Numbered from the stretch's first letter, positions 25,144 to 35,700 are shown. The stretch: DNA of 64,000 nucleotides from Pannonibacter indicus (GCF_001418225.1 NZ_LIPT01000012.1:51700-115699); one strand, 5' to 3'. Notes: generated by a model not told the origin, from the letters alone. Numbers and translations are program-made.

Positions 25144-26016
25144 ATGCCGGAACTGCTGCAATTTCTTTTTTCGGGGGTGACGGTCGGGGCGGTGTATGCG
25201 CTTGCGGCGCTTGGCTTCACCATCATCTACAACGCGTCGGATGTGGTGAACTTCGCGCAGGGCGAGTTCGTGATGCTGGGCGGGATGATCACCGTCTTTG
25301 CCCATCTTGCCGGCGCGCCGCTGCCGCTGGCGGCGCTGCTCGCCATCGTCATCACCGCGGGCCTTGGCGTTGCCATGAACAAGCTGGCGGTCGAGCCTGC
25401 ACGCGGTGCGCCCGTGGTGTCGCTGGTCATCATCACCATCGGGGCGTCGATCTTCATCCGGGGCGCGGCGCAGCTGATCTTCGGCAAGCAGATCCACAGT
25501 TTTCCGGCCTTCTCCGGCGATGCGCCGTTCCATATCGGCGGGGCAACCATCCTGCCGCAGAGCCTGTGGGTGATTGGCGGGGCGGTGGCTGTGTTCATTG
25601 GCCTGTGGCTGTTCTTCACCCGCACCCTGCTGGGCCGCGCGGTGCTGGCCACCTCCAACAACCCGCTGGCGGCGCAGCTGGTGGGCATCAACACCGGTTT
25701 CGTCATGACGCTGTCCTTCGCCCTGTCGGCGGGCATCGGCGCGCTGGCAGGCGTGCTGGTGACGCCGATCACGCTCACGTCCTATGACGTTGGCCTCGGC
25801 CTTGCGCTGAAGGGCTTTGCGGCGGCGATGCTGGGCGGCATGGGCAACCCGAAGGGGGCGCTTGTGGGCGGCTTGACGCTGGGCCTGCTGGAGGCGCTGA
25901 CGGCGGGCTACATCTCCTCGCAATACAAGGATGCCGCCGCCTTCCTCGTCATTCTCGCGGTTCTCTTCTTCCTGCCGCAGGGCCTGTTTGGCCGCAAGGC
26001 CACGGAGCGGGTGTAA
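25144..26016 (+). CDS. Liv-type ABC importer permease, LivH-like
   Basis: A 290-residue membrane protein with about eight hydrophobic segments, starting LLQFLFSGVTVGAVYALAALGFTIIYNASDVVNFAQGEFVMLGGM, the classical LivH N-terminus. The cytoplasmic loop NNPLAAQLVGINT and GFAAAMLGGMGNPKGALVGGL are family signatures. It forms the channel with the LivM-like protein, three bases downstream. The gene is separated from its binding protein by the repeat cluster, so transcription must cross these hairpins or start anew. Confidence 0.93.
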   Translation: MPELLQFLFSGVTVGAVYALAALGFTIIYNASDVVNFAQGEFVMLGGMITVFAHLAGAPLPLAALLAIVITAGLGVAMNKLAVEPARGAPVVSLVIITIGASIFIRGAAQLIFGKQIHSFPAFSGDAPFHIGGATILPQSLWVIGGAVAVFIGLWLFFTRTLLGRAVLATSNNPLAAQLVGINTGFVMTLSFALSAGIGALAGVLVTPITLTSYDVGLGLALKGFAAAMLGGMGNPKGALVGGLTLGLLEALTAGYISSQYKDAAAFLVILAVLFFLPQGLFGRKATERV

Positions 26017-26019
26017 GCG

Positions 26020-26976
26020 ATGCGGCTGTCTTCCAAAGCAACGGCACTTCTCCTTCTGGCGCTGCTGGTGGCGCTGGCGCCGCTCCTGTTCCCCTCCGGC
26101 TTCTATTACCGGGTGGGCGCGCTCATCTTCGTCAACGGCCTCGCCGTGACGGGCATCGTCATCCTGACCGGCTGGGCCGGACAGGTCAGTCTCGGCCATG
26201 CGGGCTTTGCCGGAATTGGCGCCTATGCCTGCGCGCTGGCCCCCGTGCATCTCGGTCTGCCGCCGGTGTTCGCCATGGTGCTGGGCGCGGTGGTGTCCGG
26301 GGTGCTGGCCTATCTGGTCGGCCGCCCGATCCTGCGGCTCAAGGGCTATTATCTCGCCATCGCAACGCTTGGCATGGGCATCCTGATTTCCATGGTGCTG
26401 AACAACGAGCGGGCGCTGACACGCGGGCCGGATGGCATCGACGTGCCGGAATTCGGCCTGCGCGCCGTGCTGAAAGGCATGGGGCTGGACCCGACGAACG
26501 GCCAGTTCTGGTATTTCTTCTGCGGGCTCTGCCTCATCCTCGGGGCCTGGCTTGCGCTCAATCTCTACAACAGCCCCACGGGCCGGGCGCTGCGGGCGCT
26601 GCATGGCTCGGAAGTGGCGGCCGGCACGGTGGGCGTCGATGTGGCGGCGGCCAAGCTGCAGGCCTTCGTCATTTCCGCCGTCTATGCCTCGGTCTCCGGC
26701 TCGCTTCTGGCGCTGCAGAACAAGTTCATCACGCCGGATGTGGCAGGCTTCATGCACTCGGTCGAGATGGTGACCATGGCCGTGCTCGGCGGCGTTGGCT
26801 CGGTGATGGGCGGCATCTTCGGTGCAGCCGTGCTGACCCTGCTGCCGCAGGTGCTGACCGTCTTTGCCGAATATGAGCAGCTGGTTCTGGGTCTGGTGAT
26901 GATCCTGGTGATGATCTTCCTGCGGCAGGGGGTGATCCCGTCCATTCTGCGCAAGATCAGGGGAGGCGAGGGATGA
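26020..26976 (+). CDS. Liv-type ABC importer permease, LivM-like
   Basis: A 318-residue membrane protein. After a first hydrophobic segment it shows the LivM block LTGWAGQVSLGHAGFAGIGAYACA, then RLKGYYLAIATLGMGILISMVL and a late GGVGSVMGGIFGAAVLTLLPQVL. It pairs with the LivH-like permease. Its stop overlaps the start of the ATPase gene by four bases, so the set is translationally coupled. Confidence 0.93.
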   Translation: MRLSSKATALLLLALLVALAPLLFPSGFYYRVGALIFVNGLAVTGIVILTGWAGQVSLGHAGFAGIGAYACALAPVHLGLPPVFAMVLGAVVSGVLAYLVGRPILRLKGYYLAIATLGMGILISMVLNNERALTRGPDGIDVPEFGLRAVLKGMGLDPTNGQFWYFFCGLCLILGAWLALNLYNSPTGRALRALHGSEVAAGTVGVDVAAAKLQAFVISAVYASVSGSLLALQNKFITPDVAGFMHSVEMVTMAVLGGVGSVMGGIFGAAVLTLLPQVLTVFAEYEQLVLGLVMILVMIFLRQGVIPSILRKIRGGEG

Positions 26977-27743
26977 GCCTTTTGTCGGTCGAGGGCCTCG
27001 GCATCAGCTTCGGCGGGCTGAAGGCGGTGCATGACGTGTCCTTTGCGCTGAAGCCCGGTGAGATCGTCTCCGTCATCGGGCCGAACGGGGCGGGCAAGAC
27101 GACGCTGTTCAACATGATTTCCGGCATTTACCAGCCGGGTGCAGGGAAGGTGAAGCTCAACGGCGAGGATGTGACCGGCATGCCGCCGCATCTTCTGGCC
27201 CGGCGCGGCATGTCGCGCACCTTCCAGAACCTGCAGATCTTCCAGCAAATGAGCGTGCTGGAGAATGTCACCGCCGGGTTTCACCTGAAGGAGCGCGGTT
27301 CCGTGCTGGCCGATCTCTTTGCCCTTCCCGCCTCGCGCCGCCGCAGCAAGGCGGCAGAGGAGGGGGCGCGGGCGCTGCTGAAACGGGCCGGGCTGGAGCG
27401 GGCGGCCGAGCGCGAGGCGGCCAGCCTCTCCTATGGCTCGCTGAAGCGGCTGGAAATCGCCCGGGCGCTGGCGTTGTCCCCGAAGGTGCTGCTGCTGGAT
27501 GAGCCGGCGGCGGGCTGCAATGCGGTGGAGACGGAAGAGATCGACCACCTGATCGCCGAAATCGCCGCCGCAGGCACCGCCATCCTGCTGGTGGAGCATG
27601 ACATGAAGATGGTCATGCGCATCTCGAACCATATCGTCGTGCTGGACCATGGCGAGAAGATCGCCGAAGGGGACCCGGCCGGCGTCAGCCGCAACCCGGC
27701 TGTCATTGCCGCCTATCTGGGAGCTGATCATGCTGCTGGTTGA
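26973..27743 (+). CDS. Liv-type ABC importer ATPase, LivG-like
   Basis: A 256-residue ATPase: Walker [13 protein letters not shown], LivG-type insertion around RRGMSRTFQNLQIFQQMSVLENV, signature region LSYGSLKRLEIARAL, Walker B VLLLDEPAAGCN and switch His in LVEHDMKMVM. The signature reads LSYG rather than LSGG, as in most LivG proteins. It energises uptake together with the LivF-like protein, whose start lies 14 bases inside its end. Confidence 0.93.
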   Translation: MSLLSVEGLGISFGGLKAVHDVSFALKPGEIVSVIGPNGAGKTTLFNMISGIYQPGAGKVKLNGEDVTGMPPHLLARRGMSRTFQNLQIFQQMSVLENVTAGFHLKERGSVLADLFALPASRRRSKAAEEGARALLKRAGLERAAEREAASLSYGSLKRLEIARALALSPKVLLLDEPAAGCNAVETEEIDHLIAEIAAAGTAILLVEHDMKMVMRISNHIVVLDHGEKIAEGDPAGVSRNPAVIAAYLGADHAAG

Positions 27744-28431
27744 GGGCCTGCGTGCCCGTTATGGCCGGATCGAGGTGCTGCATGGCCTCGACCTTTCCGT
27801 CAATTCGGGCGAGACCGTCGCCGTGATCGGCGCCAATGGCGCGGGCAAGACGACGCTGCTGCGCTGCCTGTCGGGCGTGCATCCCCTTGCGGCCGGGTCC
27901 ATCACCTTCCGGGGCGAGACGCTGACAAAGGTGCCCTCGCACCGGCGTCTGGCGCGCGGGCTCGCCCAGTCGCCGGAAGGGCGGCAGATCTTCACCAACC
28001 TGACGGTGGAGGAAAACCTGCGGCTCGGGGCTTATCTCTTCGACGATGACCGGGTGGCAAAGGACATGGACGATGCCTTCCAGATGTTCCCGGTTCTGCG
28101 CGAGAAGCGCAATCTGGCGGCAGGAGGCCTCTCGGGTGGCCAGCAGCAGATGCTGGCCATGGCCCGCGCCCTGATGGGCCGGCCATCGTGCCTCCTGCTG
28201 GACGAGCCGTCGATGGGGCTGGCGCCGATCATCGTTGCCCAGATCTTCGACGTGGTGAAAAGCCTGAAGGCTCTGGATGTGACCGTGCTTCTGGTGGAGC
28301 AGAACGCCTTCGGCGCTCTGAAGATCGCCGACCGGGGCTATGTGATGGAAACCGGCCGGATCACCATGCAAGGCCCCGCAGCAGACCTCATCGCCGACCC
28401 GCGCATCCGCGAGGCCTATCTGGGGATTTGA
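27730..28431 (+). CDS. Liv-type ABC importer ATPase, LivF-like
   Basis: A 233-residue ATPase: [22 protein letters not shown], Walker [12 protein letters not shown], signature [15 protein letters not shown], Walker [14 protein letters not shown] and switch region [13 protein letters not shown]. The compact size and QQQM signature identify LivF. ATG 27730 is the proper start, overlapping the previous gene. It closes the importer operon; a mosaic repeat follows in the gap to the hipA gene. Confidence 0.93.
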   Translation: MLLVEGLRARYGRIEVLHGLDLSVNSGETVAVIGANGAGKTTLLRCLSGVHPLAAGSITFRGETLTKVPSHRRLARGLAQSPEGRQIFTNLTVEENLRLGAYLFDDDRVAKDMDDAFQMFPVLREKRNLAAGGLSGGQQQMLAMARALMGRPSCLLLDEPSMGLAPIIVAQIFDVVKSLKALDVTVLLVEQNAFGALKIADRGYVMETGRITMQGPAADLIADPRIREAYLGI

Positions 28432-28469
28432 GGGGGGCGGCTACTGGAAACGCTTCCCTCTCATCTTCA

Positions 28470-28560
28470 ATGCACAGCCTCTCCGCTCCCCTCCCCACTA
28501 GGGGTAGGGGGGCTGAAAGACTGTGCCGTGGGCCGGTTCCTGCGGGAGGTAGCTCCAGGG
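28470..28560. repeat. Intergenic mosaic repeat, copy after the importer operon
   Basis: CAGCCTCTCCGCTCCCCTCCCC, ctaggggtagggggg and gactgtgccgtgggccggttcctgcggg fill the space between the convergent livF-like and hipA genes. The last module, ccggttcctgcgggaggt, recurs at 30,277-30,297. Confidence 0.85.
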
Positions 28561-28565
28561 AGCCG

Positions 28566-29798
28566 CTAAAGCTGGCTCGAAATCTTGCGGCAGCGTTTGG
28601 CAATTTCATGCAAGGCGCGCTCCAGAATGCGGGAGGGGTCGCCGGCCTGCTTCATGATGGCGGCGGCGGTGCCCTCGCTGCGGGTCAAGACCAGCTCTGC
28701 CAGTTCCCTCACGCGCCGCAAGGTGGTGGCGGGGCTTAGGCCGTTGTCCTGCGCCAGTGCCTTCCAGTCATCTGCCCTGAGGTCCGCCGCCTTGTAGCGG
28801 CTGCCGATGGCCTGCGGCAGGCTCTGGTCCAGGTGGCGGTAAACGGCGGCGCACATCAGGTCATAAAGCGGGGCGAGCCTTGCCGACCCGCCCGCACCGA
28901 TCAGAACGGAATGGTTCTTGGCATGGGAATCCGAGTTGCAGATCAGCACGTTGAAGATGACCGCATCCAGCAGCTTCAGCCGTTCCGCCGGGCTGACAAG
29001 CCTGTCGATGGCGGCAAACATCATCTTCAGCGTGACGCCCTGGCCGCCGGTCATGCGCTCGTATTTCTGCGCCGGGAACTGGCCGGTGAGCTGGCACAGA
29101 TCCTCCTGATGCAGCCGCCGCAATTCCCCCTGGCCATCCGTGAAGCGGTCGTAGCGCTCCACCAGCAGGTAACGCCGCTTTCCGGCAGTGCCGATGGATG
29201 CGCTGGCCGCCTCCAGCCCGCAAGCGCGTGCCAGCGCCAGGCAGAAGGCTGCGTTCTCGACGCTGCCCGCCAGATGGCGCGTGTCCGGCTTGATGATATG
29301 GGTTGAGGGTGTGCCATCCACCGGAATGGCCAGGGTGCCATCCGGCGTCACGAAGACCGGCAGCTTTTCCTGCACGCCGGCCAGCGACATGGAAACGCCG
29401 CGCTCACCGGCGAGAAAGGGCCGTGCCGGAAGCTCGTCCAGTATGCGCTCCAGCGCTTTGTCACCGGGAACCGGCGTCAGGTGAATGCCGGGTTTGCGCG
29501 GCGCGCCGATGGAGAGGGCTCCTGCCGTATCCCGGCCAATGTGGCTGAGCAGGCCGACGATATCCTGCGGCGAGACCTTCAGCTTCTGGCCGATTTCCGC
29601 CAGATGCGTTTCGGGCAGAAGGTTGGCCAGCCAAGGCATCAGGCGTCCAGCCTCCACAGGGCCGGAACGCAGCGGCATGGTCAGCGAAACGGGAAAGGCC
29701 GCCCGGCGCGCCTCCCAGCCCGGTTCATAGTCCAGCCGCCATTCTCCATCGAAGCGCAGCTGCGCGACGGGCAGCCCCTCGTAGAAGATCTCGGTCAT
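28566..29798 (-). CDS. hipA: HipA-type serine/threonine kinase toxin
   Basis: A 410-residue kinase of the HipA family. N-terminal subdomain: YEPGWEARRAAFPVSLTMPL and LLSHIGRDTAGALS. Kinase features: SLAGVQEKLPVFV (ATP-loop region), HIIKPD (ATP-binding Lys), NVLICNSDSHAKNHSVLI (catalytic Asp in NSDSHAKN) and LAPLYDLMCAA (metal-binding Asp). HipA of E. coli phosphorylates glutamyl-tRNA synthetase and causes persistence; the target here is not known. Its start overlaps the hipB stop by four bases. The pair lies between the phenylacetate and nicotinate regions. Confidence 0.93.
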   Translation of the reverse strand: MTEIFYEGLPVAQLRFDGEWRLDYEPGWEARRAAFPVSLTMPLRSGPVEAGRLMPWLANLLPETHLAEIGQKLKVSPQDIVGLLSHIGRDTAGALSIGAPRKPGIHLTPVPGDKALERILDELPARPFLAGERGVSMSLAGVQEKLPVFVTPDGTLAIPVDGTPSTHIIKPDTRHLAGSVENAAFCLALARACGLEAASASIGTAGKRRYLLVERYDRFTDGQGELRRLHQEDLCQLTGQFPAQKYERMTGGQGVTLKMMFAAIDRLVSPAERLKLLDAVIFNVLICNSDSHAKNHSVLIGAGGSARLAPLYDLMCAAVYRHLDQSLPQAIGSRYKAADLRADDWKALAQDNGLSPATTLRRVRELAELVLTRSEGTAAAIMKQAGDPSRILERALHEIAKRCRKISSQL

Positions 29799-30079
29799 CG
29801 GCCTTCCCCAAAGTCGGGAAGGAAAGCCAGATCGCCGTCATCCGGGGGCGTTGCGGGGGAAGGGGCAGGGGTTACTTGCCGCAGGTCGCCGATTTCGAGG
29901 CCCACGGTGCGGGCGACGGTCAGCGCCTTTTCCAGATGGCAGCCGGGCTTGCCGGACTCCAGTTCGACGATGAAGCGTTCGCCCGTGCCGGAGCGGGCGG
30001 CAAGCCCGGCCTGTGTCCAGCCAAGCGCCTTGCGCTGTTTGCGGATCGCGGCGCCAAAATCCCCTGCTGTTCTGAACAA
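29795..30079 (-). CDS. hipB: HipB-type antitoxin, XRE-family
   Basis: A 94-residue Cro/CI-type DNA-binding protein: FGAAIRKQRKALGWTQAGLAARSGTGERFIVELESGKPGCHLEKAL is a complete helix-turn-helix domain, and the tail TVGLEIGDLRQV is usual for HipB. TTG 30079 is the likely start, since AGGGAG lies 7 bases upstream; an ATG at 30136 would add 19 residues without a good ribosome site. It neutralises HipA and represses the operon. Confidence 0.85.
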   Translation of the reverse strand: MFRTAGDFGAAIRKQRKALGWTQAGLAARSGTGERFIVELESGKPGCHLEKALTVARTVGLEIGDLRQVTPAPSPATPPDDGDLAFLPDFGEGR

Positions 30080-30214
30080 TCGGCTTCTCCCTGATTGTCT
30101 TACCGTACAGGAAGAAAATCGATTGATCAACGGCAATCTTCCCGTTCGGGATGAATGCTCTCATGAAGCTTAAAAGCATCCCGGACGGGAAGACTATTGA
30201 TGCGATCTCATCCT

Positions 30215-30302
30215 CAGTGCACGGCCTCTCCGCTCCCATCCCACTTGAGGGGAGGGGTATCGAGAGGCTGTGCCGGGAGCCGGTTCCTGCGGGAGGCTGC
30301 GG
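30215..30302. repeat. Intergenic mosaic repeat, copy between hipB and nicC
   Basis: CGGCCTCTCCGCTCCCATCC, cacttgaggggagggg and GAGAGGCTGTGCCGGGAGCC followed by ggttcctgcgggaggc. It is nearly the same as the copy at 28,470. The gap 30,137-30,400 holds nothing else recognisable apart from the upstream region of hipBA. Confidence 0.85.
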
Positions 30303-30400
30303 CTCAATCTGTAGGGCATCTTCTCTTGCCGCAGCATGCCCCAAGAGGGCGGACGGAGGCGCCGGACCGTGGTGAACAACGCAGCGCCCCCGAATGTCTG

Positions 30401-31564
<1,164 letters not shown>

Positions 31565-31572
31565 TCAGATAT

Positions 31573-31590
31573 TTGTTTGCATACTAACAA
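31573..31590. promoter_or_regulatory. Imperfect palindrome upstream of nicC
   Basis: TTGTT-TGCATACT-AACAA, with arms matching at 7 of 9 positions. It contains the nonamer TTTGCATAC, found again on the opposite strand at 35690-35698 between nicA and the MarR gene. It is a candidate NicR (MarR-type) operator. Confidence 0.6.
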
Positions 31591-31656
31591 TATGGGTGTG
31601 CGTTGATCTTGGTCCTGTGTGTTTGGGGGTCAGGATTGGTTACGGGGCCTCTTCAA

Positions 31657-31725
31657 TTCGCAGAGTCTCCGCCCCCTCCCCACGAGGGGGAGGGGGCGGA
31701 GAGTCCGGTGGAATCTGTCCCCTCT
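31657..31725. repeat. Intergenic mosaic repeat, copy between nicC and nicB
   Basis: GAGTCTCCGCCCCCTCCCCACGAGGGGG and AGGGGGCGGAGAGTCC. An inverted CTCCGCCCCCTCCC ... GGGAGGGGGCGGAG repeat can form a very strong hairpin just after the nicB stop and may act as its terminator. Confidence 0.85.
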
Positions 31726-34700
31726 CACCATGGCGGCAGGTCCGGGGCGAAGCGGTGGCGGAGGTAGGTGGCCAGCGCCTCGCGGTTGCTGGCGGTCAGC
31801 TCGCCGTGGAAGGAGGGCATGTCGCGCAAGGCGAGGCCATCGGGGGCGCGCACGCCTTCGTCCAGAACCGAGTACAGCGCCTCCGGCTTTGGGGCGCGCA
31901 GGGCGGCAGAGCGGCTGAGCGGGGAGAGTGCCGCCGTGACCGTGCCGGAAATGGCAGGCTCATGGCAGACGGCGCAGGCGCTGTCATAGATGCGGCTTCC
32001 CGGTCCGGGTGCGGGAGAAGCTTCCGCAACAGGGGCCAGTACAACAGGGGCCAGCGCGGCCTTCGGATCACCTTCACCCAGAGAGGCGAGATAGGTGGCC
32101 ATGGCGCGGATGTCGCTGTCCGGCAGGGCGGTGAGGCTGGCGGTCACCTCGGCCATGGGGCCGGAGGCGGTGGCTGCCTCTGAATGGCCGGTCCGCAGAT
32201 AGGCAAAGAGCGTGTCCTTGTCCCAGCCTCTTGCGGTGGCCTGCGCCCCGGAGAGCGCGGGCGCGTACCAGCCCTTGATCATGGCGCCTGTCATCTCCGC
32301 CATTTCGGCCCCTGCCGCATTGCGCGGGGCGTGGCAGGCGGAGCAGTGGCCGGCGGCTTCCACCAGATACTTGCCCCGGTTCCACACCTCGCCTTTCGCC
32401 GGCTCGGGCATGAAGGGCTTTGCATCGTGATAGAGCAGGTTCCACACGGACAGTGCCGGGCGCAGATTGGCCGGCGCAATCATCTGCGCCTGCGGGGTTG
32501 CCTGACTGACGGGCGCAAGCGTCTGCAGGAAGGCATAGAGCGCCAGCATGTCCTCGCCCGACATCTTGGCAAAGGATGTGTAGGGGAAGGCCGGATAGAG
32601 ATTGTGCCCGTCACGGCTGATGCCGTGGCGCATGGCCCGGTCGAAGGCCGCGAAGCTCCAGCGGCCAAGGCCGGTTTCTGCGTCCGGTGTCAGGTTGGTG
32701 CTGTAGATGGTGCCGAAGGGCGTGACCACGGGCCGCCCGCCCGCATTGGCGATGCCGCCTTCCGCCGTGTGGCAGCTGGCGCAGTTGCCAAGGGCGAAGA
32801 CCTGCCGTCCGCGCTCCAGCGTTTCCGCCGAGAAGGACGCGGGAGCGGAAGGGGCCACCGGCGCAATCGGCCGGTTGAGCGGCAGTGCCACCGCGCCGAA
32901 GGTGAGCGCGCCGCCCAGCACCGTGCCAAGGCCCAGCAGCTTGCGGCGCAGGCTGTGGGCCTTCTTGCCCGGCGCCGGCGCGGGCAGGGCGGCGGCGCCG
33001 TCAAAGCCATGGGCGGCAAGGGCGCTGCGCATCTTTTCCGGCGTGAAGGGAACCTCGCGCAGGCGCACGCCCGTGGCATCGAAAATGGCATTGGCGATGG
33101 CCGCAGCGCTTGGCACGGCGGCGCTTTCGCCCACACCCAGCGGCGGGTCTTCCGGGCGGGCGATCAGCATGGTGCTGATGTCCGGCACGGCGGGGAAGGT
33201 CTGGACCGGATAGGCCGCCCAGCTTTGCGGCGTGGGGGAAATCTCGTCGAAGGTGACTTCTTCCAGCATCACGCGGCTGGCGGTCTGCACCGCGTTGCCG
33301 TGGATCTGCTGGCGCACCCCGTCCGGGTTGATGACAAGCCCCTGATCCTGCCCGATGAAGATGCGCGTCAGGGTGACTTCGCCGGTTTGCGTGTCCACCG
33401 CCACATCCACCACCCAGGCGGCGGAGGCGGCGGCAACGCCGGGGAAGGTGCCATGCACATAGGTGGCAAAGGCAAAGCCCTGCCCATAGGCCATGCGCCC
33501 CTCGCGCCGCAGGCGCGGGCCGCTGCGGGCGGACCAGCCGGCCTCTGCCGCCGTACGCCGCACCAGTTCGGCCTGACGGGGGTCATCGAGATGCCGCAGG
33601 CGGAACTCCACCGGATCTTCCCCCGCCTCGAAAGCCATTTCGTCGATGAAGCTTTCGTGGGCGAAGGTGTTCGGCAGGGCCGAGACGCCGCGCATCCAGG
33701 CGGCGCGCACCATCGGCGCCATGTCATGCACGGTGATGCGCTTGTTCGGCACACGGTAGGGCGGAATGATGGTGCGGTCGCCCATGTCCGAGGGGCGCGG
33801 CTCCGGGCTGACGCGCCCGGTCAGCAGCAGCGCCAGATTGGGCCCGCGGTTGGACGGGTACCAGGTGTCGATGGCATAGGCGTGCAGGCTGCCCGCCTTC
33901 AGCCCGCCGTGCACTTCCATCAGCTGCGCCGCGCCCTTGGGCTCCCACAGGTGCTCCTGCGCCCGGGTCAGCTGCACGCGCACCGGCTGGCCGATGGCGC
34001 GGGAGAGCAGCAGCGCGTCGCCGCACACGTCATCGGCGCAGTTGCGGCCATAGCAGCCGGCCGCCTGATAGCGGCGGATCTCGATGGCCTCCGGCGGCAG
34101 ATCCACCAGCACGGCGAGATCACCGCGCAGCATGTGCGGGTTCTGCGTGCCGGACCAGACCACCGGCTGCCCCTCCGCCCAGTCGGCAATGGCGCAGGAC
34201 GGGCCGATGGAGCCGTGCTCGTGATAGGGCCAGACATAAGTGCGCTCACGCGCCACATCGCATTCGCCAATGCCACGGGCGAAATCGCCGGTCTGGTCCA
34301 GCGGGCGTGGCGTGGAGGGATGGTCCTTCAGCGTCTGGCGCAGGCTGGCCATGTCCGGCAGCTCCGGCGGCATGCGCCAGTTCACGGGCAGGGCCTCGGC
34401 GATGGCTTCTGCCTGATCGGCCCGCTGCGCCACCACCGCCAGAAAATCCGCCTCCCGCACGATGGCGATGAAGCCCGGCATGCCCCGCACGGCGGCCTCG
34501 TCATAGCCGATGAGGCTATGGCCGATGAAACTGCCGCTGTCGCGCCCGGCATAGGGCGGGCGGATGACATGGCCATGCACCATGCCGGGCACATCCACAT
34601 CGTGGATATAGGGATGCTGGCCGCGCAGCTTCTCCGGCAGGTCCCGCCGCCCGGTCTTCCGGCCGACGATGCGGTACTCCGCCGGGGCCTTGACTGGTAC

Positions 34701-35147
34701 GGAACGGTCCAGCGGCAGGTCGAGGCTGAGACCCTCCAGAAGCTGGGCATAGGTGAGGCTCTTGCCCTGCCAGTGGGCGAGGCCTGCCTCCAGCCGCAGC
34801 GCATCCGCCGGGGCATTGAAGCGGCGGGCGGCCTCGGCGGCCAGCACCGCACGGGCCTGCGCGGCGGCAAGGCGCAGCGGGATGGCGGCCACCTGAATGG
34901 TTTCGGAGGCAATCGTCGGCCCCTGATCCGGCGTCAGCGCCGTGTCGCCCAGCACCATGCGCACGGCGCCGAGCGGCAGATCCAGCTCTTCGGCAACGAT
35001 CTGCGCCAGAGCCGTCTCGATGCCGGTGCCAAGGTCCACATGGCCGTTGAAGCCGGTGGCGCTGCCATCTGCCGCAAGATGCAGATAGACGGCGCGGCCA
35101 TTGGGCCGGTCCTCGTGGATGGTGAGGGCAGGGGCGGCGGGGTTCAT
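31725..35147 (-). CDS. nicB: Nicotinate dehydrogenase large subunit NicB (molybdopterin plus three cytochrome c domains)
   Basis: A 1140-residue protein. Residues 1 to about 745 are a xanthine-dehydrogenase-type molybdopterin domain (GHVDLGTGIETALAQIVAEEL, GESAAVPSAAAIANAIFDATG). After a hydrophobic stretch (about residues 755-785) come three c-type heme motifs: CASCH, CSACH and CAVCH. With NicA it hydroxylates nicotinate to 6-hydroxynicotinate and passes electrons through the hemes to the respiratory chain. ATG 35147 is the start, overlapping the nicA stop; an upstream frame to 35,222 lies inside nicA. Architecture and size resemble P. putida NicB (about 1187 residues). Confidence 0.93.
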   Translation of the reverse strand: MNPAAPALTIHEDRPNGRAVYLHLAADGSATGFNGHVDLGTGIETALAQIVAEELDLPLGAVRMVLGDTALTPDQGPTIASETIQVAAIPLRLAAAQARAVLAAEAARRFNAPADALRLEAGLAHWQGKSLTYAQLLEGLSLDLPLDRSVPVKAPAEYRIVGRKTGRRDLPEKLRGQHPYIHDVDVPGMVHGHVIRPPYAGRDSGSFIGHSLIGYDEAAVRGMPGFIAIVREADFLAVVAQRADQAEAIAEALPVNWRMPPELPDMASLRQTLKDHPSTPRPLDQTGDFARGIGECDVARERTYVWPYHEHGSIGPSCAIADWAEGQPVVWSGTQNPHMLRGDLAVLVDLPPEAIEIRRYQAAGCYGRNCADDVCGDALLLSRAIGQPVRVQLTRAQEHLWEPKGAAQLMEVHGGLKAGSLHAYAIDTWYPSNRGPNLALLLTGRVSPEPRPSDMGDRTIIPPYRVPNKRITVHDMAPMVRAAWMRGVSALPNTFAHESFIDEMAFEAGEDPVEFRLRHLDDPRQAELVRRTAAEAGWSARSGPRLRREGRMAYGQGFAFATYVHGTFPGVAAASAAWVVDVAVDTQTGEVTLTRIFIGQDQGLVINPDGVRQQIHGNAVQTASRVMLEEVTFDEISPTPQSWAAYPVQTFPAVPDISTMLIARPEDPPLGVGESAAVPSAAAIANAIFDATGVRLREVPFTPEKMRSALAAHGFDGAAALPAPAPGKKAHSLRRKLLGLGTVLGGALTFGAVALPLNRPIAPVAPSAPASFSAETLERGRQVFALGNCASCHTAEGGIANAGGRPVVTPFGTIYSTNLTPDAETGLGRWSFAAFDRAMRHGISRDGHNLYPAFPYTSFAKMSGEDMLALYAFLQTLAPVSQATPQAQMIAPANLRPALSVWNLLYHDAKPFMPEPAKGEVWNRGKYLVEAAGHCSACHAPRNAAGAEMAEMTGAMIKGWYAPALSGAQATARGWDKDTLFAYLRTGHSEAATASGPMAEVTASLTALPDSDIRAMATYLASLGEGDPKAALAPVVLAPVAEASPAPGPGSRIYDSACAVCHEPAISGTVTAALSPLSRSAALRAPKPEALYSVLDEGVRAPDGLALRDMPSFHGELTASNREALATYLRHRFAPDLPPW

Positions 35148-35629
35148 GACGCACCTCCGCGCAGGAGCTCGGCGGCGCGCTCGATCGACGCGATGATTTC
35201 CAGATGGGTGCCGCAGCGGCACAGGTTATGGCGCAGGGCGGCGCGGATTTCCTCGCGTGAGGGGCTGGGATTGTCTGCCAGAAGGGCGGTCGCGGTCATC
35301 ACCATGCCATTGAGGCAATAGCCGCATTGTGCGCCCTCGCATTCCAGAAAGCCCTGCTGCACGGGGGAAAGCGCGCCAGTCTCAGCGTCAGCCAGGCCTT
35401 CCAGCGTGGTGATTTTGCACCCTGCGGCGCGGGAGGCGCGCAGCACGCAGGCGCGGGCTGGCCTGCCATCCACCAGCACGGTACAAGCCCCGCACTGGGC
35501 CATGCCGCAGCCATATTTCGCCCCCGTCAGCTTCAGCTCGCTGCGCAGGATGTCGAGAAGCGTGCGGTCTTCCGGATACGGCAGCACGTGGCGTGCCCCG
35601 TTCACGGTCAGGCAGAACGTGTCGGTCAT
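35144..35629 (-). CDS. nicA: Nicotinate dehydrogenase small Fe-S subunit NicA
   Basis: A 161-residue protein with two [2Fe-2S] clusters: plant-type CGMAQCGACTVLVDG (with an earlier C-terminal partner Cys at ARACVLR) and the alpha-helical pair CGYCLNGM and CRCGTH. This is the standard small subunit of molybdenum hydroxylases. ATG 35629 starts the conserved MTDTFCLTVNGARHVLPYPED; the longer frame is not supported. It diverges from the MarR regulator gene and is coupled to nicB through a four-base overlap. Confidence 0.94.
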   Translation of the reverse strand: MTDTFCLTVNGARHVLPYPEDRTLLDILRSELKLTGAKYGCGMAQCGACTVLVDGRPARACVLRASRAAGCKITTLEGLADAETGALSPVQQGFLECEGAQCGYCLNGMVMTATALLADNPSPSREEIRAALRHNLCRCGTHLEIIASIERAAELLRGGAS

Positions 35630-35682
35630 GGTACCCTCTGGATCGCTCTCTCGGGGGAGCGTTGACAGGAGTTGAGCAAAAA

Positions 35683-35700
35683 ATTTGTATGTATGCAAAT
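35683..35700. promoter_or_regulatory. Imperfect palindrome between nicA and nicR
   Basis: ATTTGTATG-TATGCAAAT, arms matching at 7 of 9 positions, about 55 bases before nicA and 180 bases before the MarR gene. It shares TTTGCATAC (reverse strand) with the box before nicC. The divergent region 35,630-35,882 is AT-rich and has no other gene. Confidence 0.6.

Noticed and set aside
32184..35321. 1045-codon plus-strand frame opposite nicB
   Set aside because: nicB has three heme motifs and molybdopterin-domain signatures; the opposite frame is low-complexity His/Arg/Gly-rich sequence.
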